From: Lepidostoma basale
Taxonomy: Eukaryota > Arthropoda > Insecta > Trichoptera > Lepidostomatidae
Assembly (NCBI GenBank): GCA_022606425.2
Contig: JAHDVF020000240.1
Coordinates: 2,170,001-2,234,000 of the forward strand
Direction: 5' to 3'
Length of the DNA stretch: 64,000 bases
Each line of letters opens with the position of its first letter. The first letter of the stretch is position 1. Both the position numbers and the translations under genes were made by a program. The notes under the pieces are model-generated. The model was given only the letters and a program-made list of their open reading frames with translations. It did not search any database and was not told the DNA's origin. Shown here in pieces: positions 17,560 to 28,320 of this stretch.

Positions 17560-18060
17560 TATTTTTTTATTTTTACTTTTATGATAACGCGGGGTGAAAT
17601 TATCCCACTAAGGGATGGGGACCAATATAACTCGGACCACGGTCAGTCGCGGCGGCCGTAAATCCGGAATATCGACGATGAATGCTTTGAGTGCACCAAT
17701 TTAGAATGTTTACGGGTTATTTTGACCAGCGCCGCACGCCGAGGGTTAAGTGCTTATAAGCGGTAATGTTGCGGCTTTTCGGGTTAAAAACAAGCTAATA
17801 ACGAATAAAGGCCCTACTTAATACACGCAAGGCGAAAACAAGTTTCTTAGTACAATATTTAATTCGTGTTTAAATATTTTTATGTTTTAAACCAATCGGT
17901 CGTGGAGTCTTTCATGGGGGCGCTAACAGCTCCAGAAGGGGCATCCAAATAGAGGGCGTTAATGCAATCAACGGGGGCAACCGTGTCGCACTTATTTAAC
18001 CCTTAATTGGATCGATGGAAAATATATCCTACTTGATATTAACAATTTTCCCCAGACACA
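17560..18060. other. Long GC-richer non-repeat island
   Basis: About 500 bp with balanced composition (GTCAGTCGCGGCGGCCGTAA, CCAGCGCCGCACGCCGAGG, GGGGGCGCTAACAGCTCC). No copy elsewhere in the window; frames are short. The strongest candidate here for conserved host non-coding DNA. Confidence 0.45.
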
Positions 18061-18199
18061 GGTCGATATCACACAAAACATTGTCGATGGAATAAAATTC
18101 GAAAGTATTTAAACTTTTTTTTGTCTAATTTTGTCCCTATAGAAAACAACATAATTTATTATAATCGGTTTTCTTGCGCTAAATAAAAGGTTAAGAAAT

Positions 18200-18360
18200 T
18201 AATAATAATATTGTAAATAATGAAAACAAAAAAATCTTAATTATTATGTATTTAGTATGCTTCCACCTGTGTTTATGTTCGACCGGTTTCTGCAGCTTGC
18301 TGCCATCTTCTGGTCAATTTTGTATAATTTTTTTTTGTTTTCATTATTTAAAATAAACTT
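18200..18360. mobile_element. Family G palindrome G2
   Basis: AATAATGAAAACAAAAAAAT (18215-18234) mirrors a TTTTTTTGTTTTCATTATTT near 18333. It encloses one minus-strand hammerhead-like motif. Confidence 0.65.
18279..18310 (-). ncRNA. Hammerhead-like motif, family G (G2)
   Basis: Minus strand: CAGAAGA (U4 changed to A), extra T, stem II GCAGC-AA-GCTGC, GAAA, CCGG palindrome, GTC. Stem II and stem III are intact but the core has one substitution. Confidence 0.5.
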
Positions 18361-19410
18361 CTACCAATAAATCTCAATTAAAAATAATAATTATATTGTA
18401 TTTGTAACTTTTTGTTAACGCGTAAATAAACTGTTTAAATTTTAAAATATATTTAATTAAGTACTCGTATGTGTAGACCTAATTTCGACGACCGTTTGGT
18501 ATTGTCGGTGACAAGTATTAGGAAGTTGGTAATCAAAGACGCGATTCACGAAAGAAACTAGCTTCGAAAAGTTGTTAATAAAATATTAAATAATGATTCA
18601 ACATTTGTTGTAACTATTGTAGAAATGGATTTTCTTGTAAAGGGGGCGGTAATGCAGACAAGTTTGGGAATCTCTGATTAAGAGTTACGATGGCCTATTA
18701 TAACCTTCATCTATAATAGTTACGAGTAACTGAAAAACTACGAGAAAAACTAAACTAACTGTTGAAATAAAGTATATTTAAAAAATGATCAAATTATTTT
18801 AAAAGTATATTTGAATTTGTTTACAAAATAATGAACACGAATATAAAAGCAACCCTTTATAACCCTATGGGTATTATTGAGACTGTACTATTAGAGTGTT
18901 GGATGTGCATCGGGGTAGAGAGGGTTGAACTGAGAAATGGGAAGCGCTGTTTGGTGGATAGAAAATTTATTACCGTAGTTATTATTCTTTTCCTGTTTCG
19001 TATAACGTACGGCCTTCTCTCGAGTTACAGCGGCAAAGGAAAAAAAAAGTTTTTGTGGATATTACTCTTATGTTCAAGAAATAACATAGAAGAAAATATT
19101 TTTAGGAAATTGAGACTCAATGTATTATAATACGCTCTAACAAAAGAAATTCTGAAGAAACTAGTACTCAATTATTTATAAAAAAAAAACTTGTATATTT
19201 TGTTAGTGATATGATTCGCATTGCTGAGGAAATATTAAATGTTATTTAATCATACGAAGCACTTAATTTGCGGTACGATATTTTATTTTATAAATATATT
19301 ATAATAATAACAAAAAGGACCTCTATGTAAGATAATTATATTTTATGTTAAATAGTTCTCCTTGCACCCTAGCTTTATCAGTGCAATATAAATACTTTCT
19401 TTGAGAATAT
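18360..19410. other. AT-rich DNA without recognised feature
   Basis: The frame at 18831-19130 (99 aa) has no recognisable domain and unusual composition; I do not call it a gene. Confidence 0.4.
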
Positions 19411-19413
19411 GAA

Positions 19414-20086
19414 AATATACTCCTTCCTTCGTTGTGTCACGACTTGATTATTGTAATGGAATTTATGCAAACATTCCAAAACAACAAATAAACAAACTTC
19501 AATCTGCGTTCAATGCAGCAGCAAGGCTCATTAAAGGCATTCCAAAAAAGTCTCATATAACACAACATCTCAAAGAACTTCACTGGCTTAAAAGTCCAGA
19601 AAGAATCCAGTATAAACTCTGCTGGACAGTCTTCAAAGCGCTACATGGAATGGCACCAAGTTATATATCTGAACTCTGTATAACGGACAGCCTAAATTCA
19701 CGGAAATCCACACTTCGCTCGGCGAACTCCTCAGCAATAGGAAGATTAGTTGAGCCGAAGCGTTGCCCCAGTACAAATTTCGGGGATCGAGCGTTCGCGG
19801 TAGCCGGTCCATCAGCTTGGAACAATCTCCCTTCACACCTTAGATGCATAAATGATCCGACAGATTTCAGATCTAAATTGAAAACCCATCTTTTTCATAT
19901 TTCATACCCAATTTAAACATTTATACTTTGTTCTACTATACTTTCAAACCGATCGTTTTTTAAGCGGTCACATTTAGATTTTTAAGATTTAAAACACGTC
20001 TTAATGCGCCCTTGAGGTGATTACATCACAAAAACGGCGCTTTAAAAGTTAGCATATTATTATTATTATTATTATTTTACTCAAAT
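19414..20086 (+). mobile_element. L2/CR1-like LINE 3' end, intact 160-aa frame
   Basis: The frame 19434-19916 encodes SRLDYCNGIYANIP (RT thumb boundary), NAAARLIKGIPKKSHIT, KALHGMAPSYISELC and FGDRAFAVAGPSAWNNLP, ending HISYPI stop. This order is typical of CR1/L2-type LINEs. The 3' UTR has GCGCCCTTGAGGTGATTACA and an ATT-repeat tail. It differs from 52060-52715 at only about ten sites, so both are young. It is 5'-truncated and lacks the catalytic RT and endonuclease. Confidence 0.9.
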
Positions 20087-20193
20087 AATATGGATTTATT
20101 GTTTCTTAAACAATGATGTAAAACTCCATATTAAATAATTAATACGAATGAAAACGTCAGTTTTGTAGAAGTTTTATTATATTTTATGAGAAT

Positions 20194-20224
20194 GACATGT
20201 TTCGCCCTTCTAAGGCATTATCAA
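20194..20224 (-). ncRNA. Hammerhead-like motif, family A (A5 left), U3/A8 form
   Basis: Minus strand: TTGATAA, extra T, stem II GCCTT-AGA-AGGGC (one U-G pair), GAAA, CATG, GTC. Both position 3 and 8 differ from consensus in a way that keeps pairing. Confidence 0.5.
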
Positions 20225-20231
20225 AAGACAT

Positions 20232-20262
20232 TTGATGATGCCTTAGAAGGGCGAAACATGTC
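20232..20262 (+). ncRNA. Hammerhead-like motif, family A (A5 right)
   Basis: TTGATGA (only position 3 altered), extra T, same stem II, GAAA (20253-20256), CATG, GTC (20260-20262). Confidence 0.5.
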
Positions 20263-20339
20263 ATTCCCATAAAATATAATAAAAACTTTTAGAAAACTGA
20301 CGTTTTCATTCTTATTAATTATGTATAATATGTATTATA

Positions 20340-21665
20340 GTTTCATGTATTATTTGATTAGCAGTATAACAAACTTTTAAAAAACGACCCTAAAAAAAAA
20401 TATTTAATGAATTATTGAATTTCGTTTATTTAATGATACCACGAAAATAAAATATTAAATAAAAAATTTATTAATTTAAAAATATACATTTATATTTCGG
20501 GCAAAAGTTTTGTCAAATTTGTGGCGGGAAGACGGTATGGTAAAAAAAAATTAAAAAGTATTCCAGCAATATTCAATATTTCATCTTCCCACCATTACTC
20601 GGTCATATTACATGCCTACAAAACTCATATATACGAGTATCTTAACACTATATTACTAGTTGATTGACATTTAAGACATTATTTATGATTATTAATTTTT
20701 ACATAAAAACATTCGTAATCAAAATGAATAGACATAACAATATTTGAAAATAGAACTCACCTGATCACTCATTACGATAGACTGCATTAAACCACGTGGT
20801 TTTCTTTGCGATATCCTGAATTTCTTTGGCTTCTTCATTCATCTGCAACAATATAATTGTTTCGTCACAAACACTTTTTTTAAACAAAGTTTACATAAAG
20901 TTTTTTTTTTGCCACAAAATCCAAAACACAAACGATAACAAAAGAAACGCTTTTGTTCGTTATCACAATTGACAGATTTAAAAAAATATGTTTAATTTTG
21001 GAATGTTTAACAGTTCTTTTTAAGTTTTCAAAATTTTTGATTTTCGAACACATATGAACGTAACTACGCTCAACAATCTAATGCCATCTTCCTTATCATT
21101 TAAATAAAATGTCCCGAAGGCGTTATGTAAATAAGTTATTACCTTATCTATCATTTTATTATTACACGTCTATGTAACCACTGCAAATATCTGAGAAAGC
21201 TTGCCAAGGTGTTTCGAAAAAGAAAAAAAATGTAAATGATAATTTTTTTATATTAAGTCATCGTTCATTTTCATTTTCTTCGTTGTCACGTTCATCTGTC
21301 GCAGTTTGAATTAAGAACGCGCAATTTGATTTTAAAAATTAACATTTATTTATTTTATTTATACAATTTTGCCGTACTGCCATTATAAATTATTGATAAA
21401 CTTTAGGCGTTGACAATGTAGAATTTATTTATTAATTTACGTCTAAATTTGAGCTTTAATATAATATAATAAACATCTTCATTATTATTGTAAAATAAAA
21501 AACATTAAGCTATTCGGTAGGTAATATGAAAAAAACATTAAATAGAAAAAATAACAAAAACTCAATTTAAACAAAAACAAAGAAAAAATAATGTTCAAAA
21601 TAAAAACATACCTAAAATAAGTACCTGTATATGAGCATAAGTAATGTATGTACGAGTACAGCAAA
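20340..21665. other. Long stretch free of recognised repeats
   Basis: Apart from the exon candidate at 20761-20842, AT-rich and without LINE, SINE or palindrome matches. Repeat-poor stretches of this length are rare in the window, which may mark host sequence. Confidence 0.4.
20761..20842 (-). CDS. Candidate internal exon, unidentified gene
   Basis: On the minus strand, ATTATATTGTTGCAG precedes 20842 (acceptor AG at 20843-20844) and CAG/GTGAGT closes the 82-nt segment at 20761 (donor GT at 20760-20759). Both sites fit consensus well. Frame 1 reads MNEEAKEIQDIAKKTTWF and continues to a TGA eight bases before the donor. Another frame starts at an ATG four bases in and stays open to the donor (MKKPKKFRISQRKPRGL). 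It could be a cassette exon with a stop, a start-codon exon, or chance. Composition differs from its AT-rich surroundings and no other copy exists here. Confidence 0.4.
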
Positions 21666-21667
21666 AG

Positions 21668-21855
21668 TATAAAATAATTAATAATACGTATGAAAACGTC
21701 TGTTTTATAGAAGTAACATTATATTATACGTGAATGATATGTTTCGCCTTGCTAAGGCACTATCAAACGTAAATTCTTTAAAATGGCGAAACATGTCATT
21801 CCCATGAATCAAAAGAAAACTTCTAAAAACAAGCGTTTTCATTCTGATTATTATT
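21668..21855. mobile_element. Family A palindrome A6
   Basis: ACGTATGAAAACGTCTG on the left and AAGCGTTTTCATTCTGATT on the right; GAAACATGTC at 21787-21796 is intact but the core box before it is deleted. Confidence 0.7.
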
Positions 21856-21894
21856 AATAATAATAAATACCATTATTTTAGAAACGTTATACAA

Positions 21895-22140
21895 AATAAT
21901 AAATAGTCCATTGTTTTGGCCGAAACACTATGATACCTTAACATTTTTAACTGTTCAATCAAACAACTTTGGTTTTGTATCACAATTGTATTTTATTTTA
22001 AGCGACAGCTGTTTCATCAATCAATGTTTACATCATCAGGTGTCAACATAGGTTGATGAAACAGATAAACTGTTGAAATTTAAAACACTGTTACGATATC
22101 ACCATTTTTATTATTATTTTTTTTTTTATTAATTTTAACA
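21895..22140. mobile_element. Family B palindrome B5
   Basis: Begins with the AGTCCATTGTTTTGGCCGAA outer block also seen at 14745, 25498, 39772 and, reversed, 55963. Left motif intact; right arm truncated after AGGTTGATGAAACAG. Confidence 0.75.
22004..22039 (-). ncRNA. Hammerhead-like motif, family B (B5)
   Basis: Minus strand: CTGATGA intact, extra T, stem II GTAAAC/ATTGAT with two mismatches, GAAA, CAGCTG, GTC. Core complete but stem II weak. Confidence 0.55.
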
Positions 22141-22244
22141 GCTGCCAAAACTCTCAACATAATTGATAATTGTATATAATTTCAACATCGAACAGCACAA
22201 GCGTATTTTGTAATAAACAGCAAGTTTTTCAATACGTATCTTAA

Positions 22245-22350
22245 GTTGTTTGTAACACCTGATAATCCCAAAATCGGTTGGCGAAACAGCTGTCGCGACA
22301 AATGATTATAAATTGTAATATCAAAACAGTGTTTTAATTTTTAACAGTTA
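22245..22350. mobile_element. Family B right arm B6
   Basis: Single arm with GTAACACCTGATAATCCC and GGTTGGCGAAACAGCTGTCG, then the TAATATCAAAACAGTGTTTT outer arm. The motif at 22259-22294 has CTGATAA (G8 to A). Confidence 0.7.
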
Positions 22351-22669
22351 ATTTAATATCTATTTTAATTAATGAATTATACTCAGTGTATTTGCATTTT
22401 CAAGGTTAGCAAAATTCTTTCTGAAGTGATTCTGATAATATGGAATACAATAGAGAACTTACCAAAGTAAGAATGATAAGGAAATGGGAGAGTCTCCATT
22501 GATACAAAACTCAAAACCTAAGTACGTAATTTAAAATGTATCTATATATAGAAAATGGGCGCGTCTGTAAAATTGGCGGCAAAATCAACATGTTAACAAT
22601 TACTTCCATATATTATTTCTTTATCGAACTTACGAGTAATTATTAATTGGTATCGAAAACGACCTAATT

Positions 22670-22770
22670 CCAGTCGCGGAAAAAGAGATGGATGAGAATC
22701 GCACAGGATAGAGAAAAATGAGAGGCCTACATCCAGCAGAGGAAAGACGATAATAATGAAGAAGAAAAAA
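22670..22770 (+). mobile_element. LINE 3' end with AGAAGA tail
   Basis: AQDREK then EAYIQQRKDD is readable across a frameshift, followed by GAAGAAGAAAAAAA. Same C-terminal type as LINE-L. Confidence 0.6.
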
Positions 22771-22779
22771 AGTCAATTG

Positions 22780-22848
22780 CTATATCGCATCGATTTGACT
22801 CGCGTTTTAACGATGTAAAGAGCTGTTCAACAAAATAATATTTTTTTA
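22780..22848 (+). mobile_element. SINE1 tail fragment
   Basis: CATCGATTTGACTCGCG and GAGCTGTTCAACAAAATAAT match the tail of 11037-11300. Confidence 0.65.
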
Positions 22849-22849
22849 A

Positions 22850-23795
22850 AGATTAATTGTATCTCAATAGAGACGACGTATTTTTTTTTACGACTACCAC
22901 GTCTGACAAATTTTTGGAACTTGTATATATATATGCTACTATGTTAAATTAACTTTACATTTTTTAGGTCAATCTACACTAGCGCCATCTATTAAGATTA
23001 TTTGTAAACATTAAATGATTAACCAGCAATGGGTAAAATCCAGTATTTGTCTACAAGTATTTGCATACATTAAAAATAATAATAATATTAATGATTCAAA
23101 CTCAGATCTCATTTCTATCGTATGTATTTATTATTATAATTTCTTCCTTATGTTGGCAGTTCTATGCTTCACTTGCATACATAAGATCCTCACAGGAACG
23201 TCATTATCAAAATATACGTATACAGTATACAAGGAAAATGCAAGCTTTAAGGTGGAATGTGTGTGTAAAATTCGTCGAAAACACATCGATTAGTCATCGC
23301 TGAAGATAAAGTAGCCAACATTATTATGGTAACAGATCAATAAAGTGGCTTATCTCTAAGAAGCCGCGCCCCGGACCGTGGCAAGTTGTCTACAAATAAA
23401 CGGTTCCAATTTTAAATAACAATTATTTTGGGTTCCATTGTAAAACACCCATTCTCAAACATAATATTCGTAATTTGTTTTTGAATGTATACAAATACTT
23501 GTAGACAAATACTGGATTTTACCCAATTTAAATAAAGCATAAAAATTGGAGATTGGATCTCCAGGCGTTGTCTAGCAATGTATGATAGTTGCGAAGCCTT
23601 TCACATTGCATTAATAAATATTTTTACTTAATGCTTACATATATTCTTAATAGATGGCGCTAGTGTAGATTGACCTAGAAATGTGAAGTGTGTCTCAACA
23701 TAGTATCATAAACGCCTTGGCCACCATATTCTGTTTCCAAAAAAAAAAAATTACGTCTTCGTCTCTATTGAGATACAATTAATCCTTAATAATAT
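22850..23795. repeat. Two inverted family D copies around a LINE-A piece
   Basis: 22850-23062 (plus: TTGTATCTCAATAGAGACGA, GCGCCATCTATTAAGATTAT, AGCAATGGGTAAAATCCAG) and 23488-23795 (reverse order). Between them, 23105-23205 is reverse LINE-A (CTTCCTTATGTTGGCAGTTC), and 23320-23420 holds a small GC-rich stretch of unknown origin. Confidence 0.7.
23105..23205 (-). mobile_element. LINE-A fragment
   Basis: Complement encodes a decayed YASEA-NWQ-type block as in the 26.1-27.0 kb copy. Confidence 0.6.
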
Positions 23796-23809
23796 TCGTA
23801 TTATATATT

Positions 23810-23940
23810 TTTTTAACCAACCCGTCTGGCAAGCGTGGCGTTGTAATGCCAACCACCCCCCGTATGACATTTCATTTATGGAGAAGTATGGGGGAGGCCT
23901 AAGTCCAGCAGTGGACGACAACGGCTGTTAACGAAAAAGA
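23810..23940 (+). mobile_element. LINE-L 3' tip
   Basis: GAGGCCTAAGTCCAGCAGTG then GACGACAACGGCTGTTAACG; same end as 57556-57620 in reverse. Confidence 0.7.
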
Positions 23941-24490
23941 AAAAATATATTTTTAAAATTTATGTTACCGCCCAATATCTAAATATCTAATGTCTTTTGA
24001 CCACAAACAGTGTCAAATGCCGTACTCTGGGCCATGGTAGGCGATAGGCTAATCAGAGATCAAGTCGCGAATTGCAAATGACTATGAATCTGTCACACCC
24101 TTAGATGGAACCCATCCTGCATTGCTCAGGGCGCCCACATTTTATTATTATTTTATATAATATATAGGAAAAAAATCGAGTTAGTTTGAATTAAGAATAA
24201 AATACCACATAATATTTCTCTCCAATAAAAACTTTTCCGAATTCGAAAATCATCTCATTGAAATCGTCATTCGGTCAATAAAGATGAAAGCATTGAAATT
24301 GTATATGTTTATAAAAGAAATATTGCTTTGAATAATTTTGAAATTTGAGAAATTCGTAAGCAATTAAAATGAAAAAAAAATATTTTAAATAATCAAATAA
24401 ATTTAACTTCAAGTGTAATAATTGATTTATTTCATTTGTCGTAAGATAATGAAAGTACACCAATTTGAACATTATTTTTTACGATTTATT
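23940..24490. other. Unassigned DNA
   Basis: 24000-24125 is GC-richer; no domain or repeat recognised. The rest is AT-rich. Confidence 0.35.
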
Positions 24491-24800
24491 TAAAATAAAT
24501 AAATATAAATAAACACATGTCGAAACTGACCATATTTGTGAAAATTTTGCTTAAATATTTATTTTGTATATATAATACGAGTATGTAACTACACTGATGA
24601 AGGGCTTCTTTATCGAATGCTCAACACAAAATAATGATTTAAATTTAAAAAAAATATATATATTATTTTTACAATGATAAGAGTTATAAAAGTTAAATCA
24701 AATGTTTATACATTGTTTATTTTTGTCAACGTGTTTCTGTAGAGTTAGTTGTATCTGATGATAAAAGTATTAAGCGTTCGAAACATGACGAGAAAAATAA
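24490..24800 (+). mobile_element. Family C2 copy followed by another hammerhead-like relic
   Basis: 24518-24545 (CATGTCGAAACTGACC) and CTGATGAAGGGCTTCT (24593-24608) match 100-240 and reversed 62100-62240. A second relic at 24755-24789 has CTGATGA and GAAACATGAC, where the cleavage triplet has become GAC. Confidence 0.6.
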
Positions 24801-25440
24801 AATCAAAAGTAAAAAAATCGGTTTTAATAAGTTTATTTTAGGCATGTCTAAGTTCATTTCATCAGAAAATACATCGTGCTAAATTTTCGTTCTCCCAATG
24901 ACGAAAATGTAAAACCTTCAAAATTTGCCGAGAAATATAATATAAATACATAAATTAAAATAAGAGTACATTAAATAATGTTTGAGGTCCTTTGAAAATG
25001 CATCGTGCCAAATTCGTTATCAATATCAACAATCAAATTTGATAAATGGTGTCAATATTTGTTCAGGGTGACAAATAATAACTCGTAATTTATTACTTCG
25101 CAAGAGATATTACGTGATAATGGCAATAATATTTCCGATATTCATATCTATTTTCATTACATGAATTTACTTCAAATTGCACATTCTAAAGCAATAGCCA
25201 TTTCTTTTGGTTCTCAAGAAATATTTTTGAAATTAAGTGTATATCTATTATTTACAAAAATTTCAACCATGTTTAAGATTTATAAAATCAACTTTCATGC
25301 TAAAAACGTTGTATGATTGTGAATGAATTAAAAATAGCTAAAATGATTGAATATGAAAAGAATGGCCATTTGTCATCTCTATTAACACCTTTGGCAAAAC
25401 GGTATGGTTTTTTGAGTTATTATTATACAACAAAACTCTT
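24800..25440. other. AT-rich, no clear feature
   Basis: 24891-24921 repeats the TTCTCCCAATGACGA motif of 1299-1313. Otherwise no signature. Confidence 0.4.
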
Positions 25441-26000
25441 TAAAATAACAAAAAAATGGGAATTTTTTTAACAAAAACGATTTTTATTCAATTTTAGTTC
25501 ATTATTTTGGCCGAAACACTACGATACTTATGCCTCTGAAACCTGGGTGATGACAAAACACACTGAAAGGTCCATCGCAGCATTTGAAAGAAGGGTTCTT
25601 AGGACAATATATGGCCCAGTGAGAGACCACAATGGTTGGCGTCGTCGATATAACCGAGAGCTATATGATATCTATAAAGAGCCCGATGTGATCAGATCCA
25701 TCAAAGTAGGGCGCCTGAGATGGGCTGGTCACATAATCAGAATGGACGACGACAACCCTACAAAACGCCTCACGCTCTCAGTACCACAGGGACGTAGAAG
25801 ACCAGGAAGGCCCAAAATGCGATGGATGGACAGTGTCAACACGGATGCATCGGCATCAAACAGACAAGAATGGAGGAAGCTCCTGGATTCAGCCAAGGCC
25901 CACCCAGGGCTGTCGAGCTTAGGATGATGATGATGATGATGATGTCAACATAGGTTTACGAAACACCTGTCGAAGAAAGTGTGATACATAAACGAGTAAT
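25440..26000. mobile_element. Family B palindrome split by LINE-O
   Basis: Left part: ATTATTTTGGCCGAAACACT (25501-25520). Right part: TGTCAACATAGGTTTACGAA, GTGTGATACATAAACGAG. The LINE entered between the outer and inner blocks. Confidence 0.7.
25523..25948 (+). mobile_element. LINE-O 3' end, intact frame, GAT tail
   Basis: Open from ASETWVMTKHTERSIAAFER through LRWAGHIIRMDDDNPTKR, RRPGRPKMRWMDSVN and QEWRKLLDSAKAHPGLSSLG to a stop at 25927, then GATGATGATGATGATG. These blocks are the C-terminal region downstream of RT in insect LINEs. An unbroken frame suggests a fairly recent insertion; 5' part absent. Confidence 0.85.
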
Positions 26001-26104
26001 ATAATTTAATGCATAAAACAAATTTGAGTTTTTTTATAATGTTCATAAGATGAATAGTTCGTTTAAAGTGTTCATATGATGAATTGTCGGTTTAACAGAT
26101 ATTT

Positions 26105-27031
26105 TTATTTATAACTAACTAACTAACTAACCATCACGCAAGGGGTAGGCAGAAAGAATGGACTGCCACGCCTTTCTTTCCTGACATATTTCTCTCGCTT
26201 CTTCAACATTCATACATCGTGTCATGCACGCGCGTCGATTTCTCTGACTCCTCACATGGCCGACATTCAATATTTGATTTATTTGATCGTGCCACGTTTT
26301 CCTCGGTCTTCCTCTATTTCTGGTACCATTTACATCATAAAAAATATAATTTTTTTACCATTCTTTCTTCATTCATTCTTTCCATATGTCCAAACCATCT
26401 TAATGATCCTTTCATTATTTTGTTCATGACACCATCATTCCCACCGCATTCACTTCTTATATTTTCATTCGACACTCTATCATACACAGAATATCCACAC
26501 ATTCGTCTAAGAGATCTCATTTCTACTGCATTTATTCTACTTTCATTCTTCCTTTGCCAGTTCCATGCTTCGCTTCCATACATAAGGGTCGGTAGAAGAA
26601 CACCATTGTGCACTGCCATTCTTGCTTTTTTGGATAGGTTTTTGTTTGCGATGACAACTTTAAGTGCACCATTCACTTTTTTGCCTGCCCCAACCCTTCT
26701 TTCAATATCCCTCTCCACTCTCCCATCTCTTGTAAACATACTACCTAAATACACAAACTCACCTACTTGCTCCAAGTTTTCACCATTCACGCTAATGTTG
26801 CAGACTGTGATGGTTTCTTCCTTTTCAAAAATCATTACCTTGGAATTATTAACATTCATCATCAGATCATTTCGCATGCATACCTCATACATACAATTCA
26901 CCAGGACTTGTAGTTCATGCTCGTTGTCAGCAAGTAGGACAGCGTCATCCGCATACAAGAGACAGCTTACTGACACTCCGCTCATTTTGGCACCTACATC
27001 CAACCCTTTCAGCTCTTTCATACAATACAAT
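26105..27031 (-). mobile_element. LINE-A, longest copy, retains RT YADD motif
   Basis: Frame 27030 to 26335 on the minus strand (231 aa) has SCLLYADDAVLLAD at residues 22-35: YADD is the reverse-transcriptase catalytic motif (domain 5). Then NSKVMIFEKEE, GEFVYLGSMFTRDGRVERDI, HNGVLLPTLMYGSEAWNW, and RSLRRMCGYSVYDRVSN before GSLRWFGHMERMNEER. A frameshift at about 26335 separates the final block. 3' end: TAACTAACTAACTAACCATC (complement of the TTAG tail and GATGG). The copy is 5'-truncated inside RT. It serves as the reference for all LINE-A fragments here. Confidence 0.9.
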
Positions 27032-27034
27032 CAC

Positions 27035-27690
27035 TAGTATTTTTAATAAAAAACTAGTGAACTATTTGTTTCGTTTTGTTTTACAAAATAAAAACCAATA
27101 CCACAAATAAAACAATATATTCTTTATTATACGAGTATAAGAAAATATATAAAAAAAATTTGCTTCAAATTAGTTCCTTAATAATTATAAGTTATTAGCA
27201 TTCTAATTCATAATAATTATAATAATATTATGTATAAAAAGATATTATACTATAGTAAACACTTTTTTTTTCAATTTCCCGTTAAAACATTTTCATCCCC
27301 TTACAGAGAGGGATGGAAAAACTCATGTTAGGACGATTGTCATTTCAAAGCTGTTACTTCTATTTCCGGTTTTCTTTCGGAGGGAAGATACAGCCGATCT
27401 ATTCAAAAGCGATTCTCTTTTTCTTTTCAATTTTATATCTCACTAAAAAGCAAAATTTTCTTAAAAAATTGAAATTGCTAGTTCAATTGTTCTTATTATA
27501 ATAAATATGGTGGTAGTCTAGGGGTCAGATTTTTGGGCTCCTTATACAAATGATTTAGGTTCTAGCCTAGATATAACCTGAATCCTTATAATAATGGTAT
27601 ATTCTATGCTGATATTGGAGATAATTTAATAAATTCTGATATCAATATTCATTGAAATATTGAACGTTTTCCATTTTAAAATTGAATTTA
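27035..27690. other. AT-rich DNA without recognised feature
   Basis: No repeat match. Frame 27313-27501 is low-complexity and not called. Confidence 0.4.
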
Positions 27691-27935
27691 TTCAATAATT
27701 AGTATAAGTGAAAGCGTCTGTTTTCCAGAAGTTTTATTATATTATATTTTATGAAAATGACATGTTTTGCCTTACTTAAGCATAATCGAATGTATTTGTT
27801 ATTCATTTAAAAATGCCCTTTTATTATTATTCTTGTTCCCCCCGATCGGAGGTTGGATAACGCCTTAGAAAGGCGAAACATGTGATTCCCATAAAATATA
27901 ATAAAACTAAAAAAAACAGAATTTTTCTACTTCTT
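27690..27935. mobile_element. Family A palindrome A7
   Basis: AGCGTCTGTTTTCCAGAAG on the left; GGCGAAACATGTGATTCCC on the right; the cleavage triplet has become GTG. A CCCCCCGATCGG insert lies in the centre. Confidence 0.7.
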
Positions 27936-27949
27936 TTCTTCATCCCGTT

Positions 27950-28320
27950 AATGTAGAACTCGTGATCTGTTTAGGCAAGATATCTATTTTCGTCCTGTGA
28001 TGAAGACGTCCAGCTTTCTATCCATCTCTTTGGTGACGTCCTGGTGGTCGACGGTCCTCTGCAGTCTCGTGCATCACGATCTTGGGAATCCTCGCTGATT
28101 ACATCCCCTCAATGTGGTCCCTCCAGAATCGTCTTTTCTTTCTACTCCACCTGACTGTGTCGTTGATTTTGTAGGATCTGCGAATCTCTTCATTAGGTAT
28201 CATATCTCTATGGGTTCTACCCACAATAGGTCGACATGTTTTCATTTCTACTGCTCTTCTGTTTGGTTCTGATAGTGTCTGCTCTTGCTTCGATTCCGTA
28301 AGTCATTATGGGCTAGACGT
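27950..28320 (-). mobile_element. LINE-J 3' fragment
   Basis: Minus strand: PIMTYGIEARADTIRTKQK, then DARDCRGPSTTRTSPKRWI-like. Frameshifts present. The plus-strand relative at 36960-37420 shares GATGCACGAGACTCCAGAAG. Confidence 0.7.

Larger units (their letters stand above)
20095..20335. mobile_element. Family A palindrome A5
   Basis: Near-perfect arms from ATTAATACGAATGAAAACGT to its complement. Inner blocks TTTCGCCCTTCTAAGGCATT and AATGCC-type complement are separated by only a few bases. Confidence 0.85.

Noticed and set aside
18831..19130. 99-aa frame as a host gene
   Set aside because: No recognisable domain, no splice or promoter context, and composition follows the AT-rich background.
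22259..22294. Intact hammerhead in B6
   Set aside because: G8 is changed to A without the C3 change, and stem II starts CCCAAA; kept only as part of the B6 arm.
26219..27037. 272-aa plus-strand frame
   Set aside because: It is the antisense shadow of the LINE-A reverse-transcriptase frame, which has the YADD motif on the other strand.
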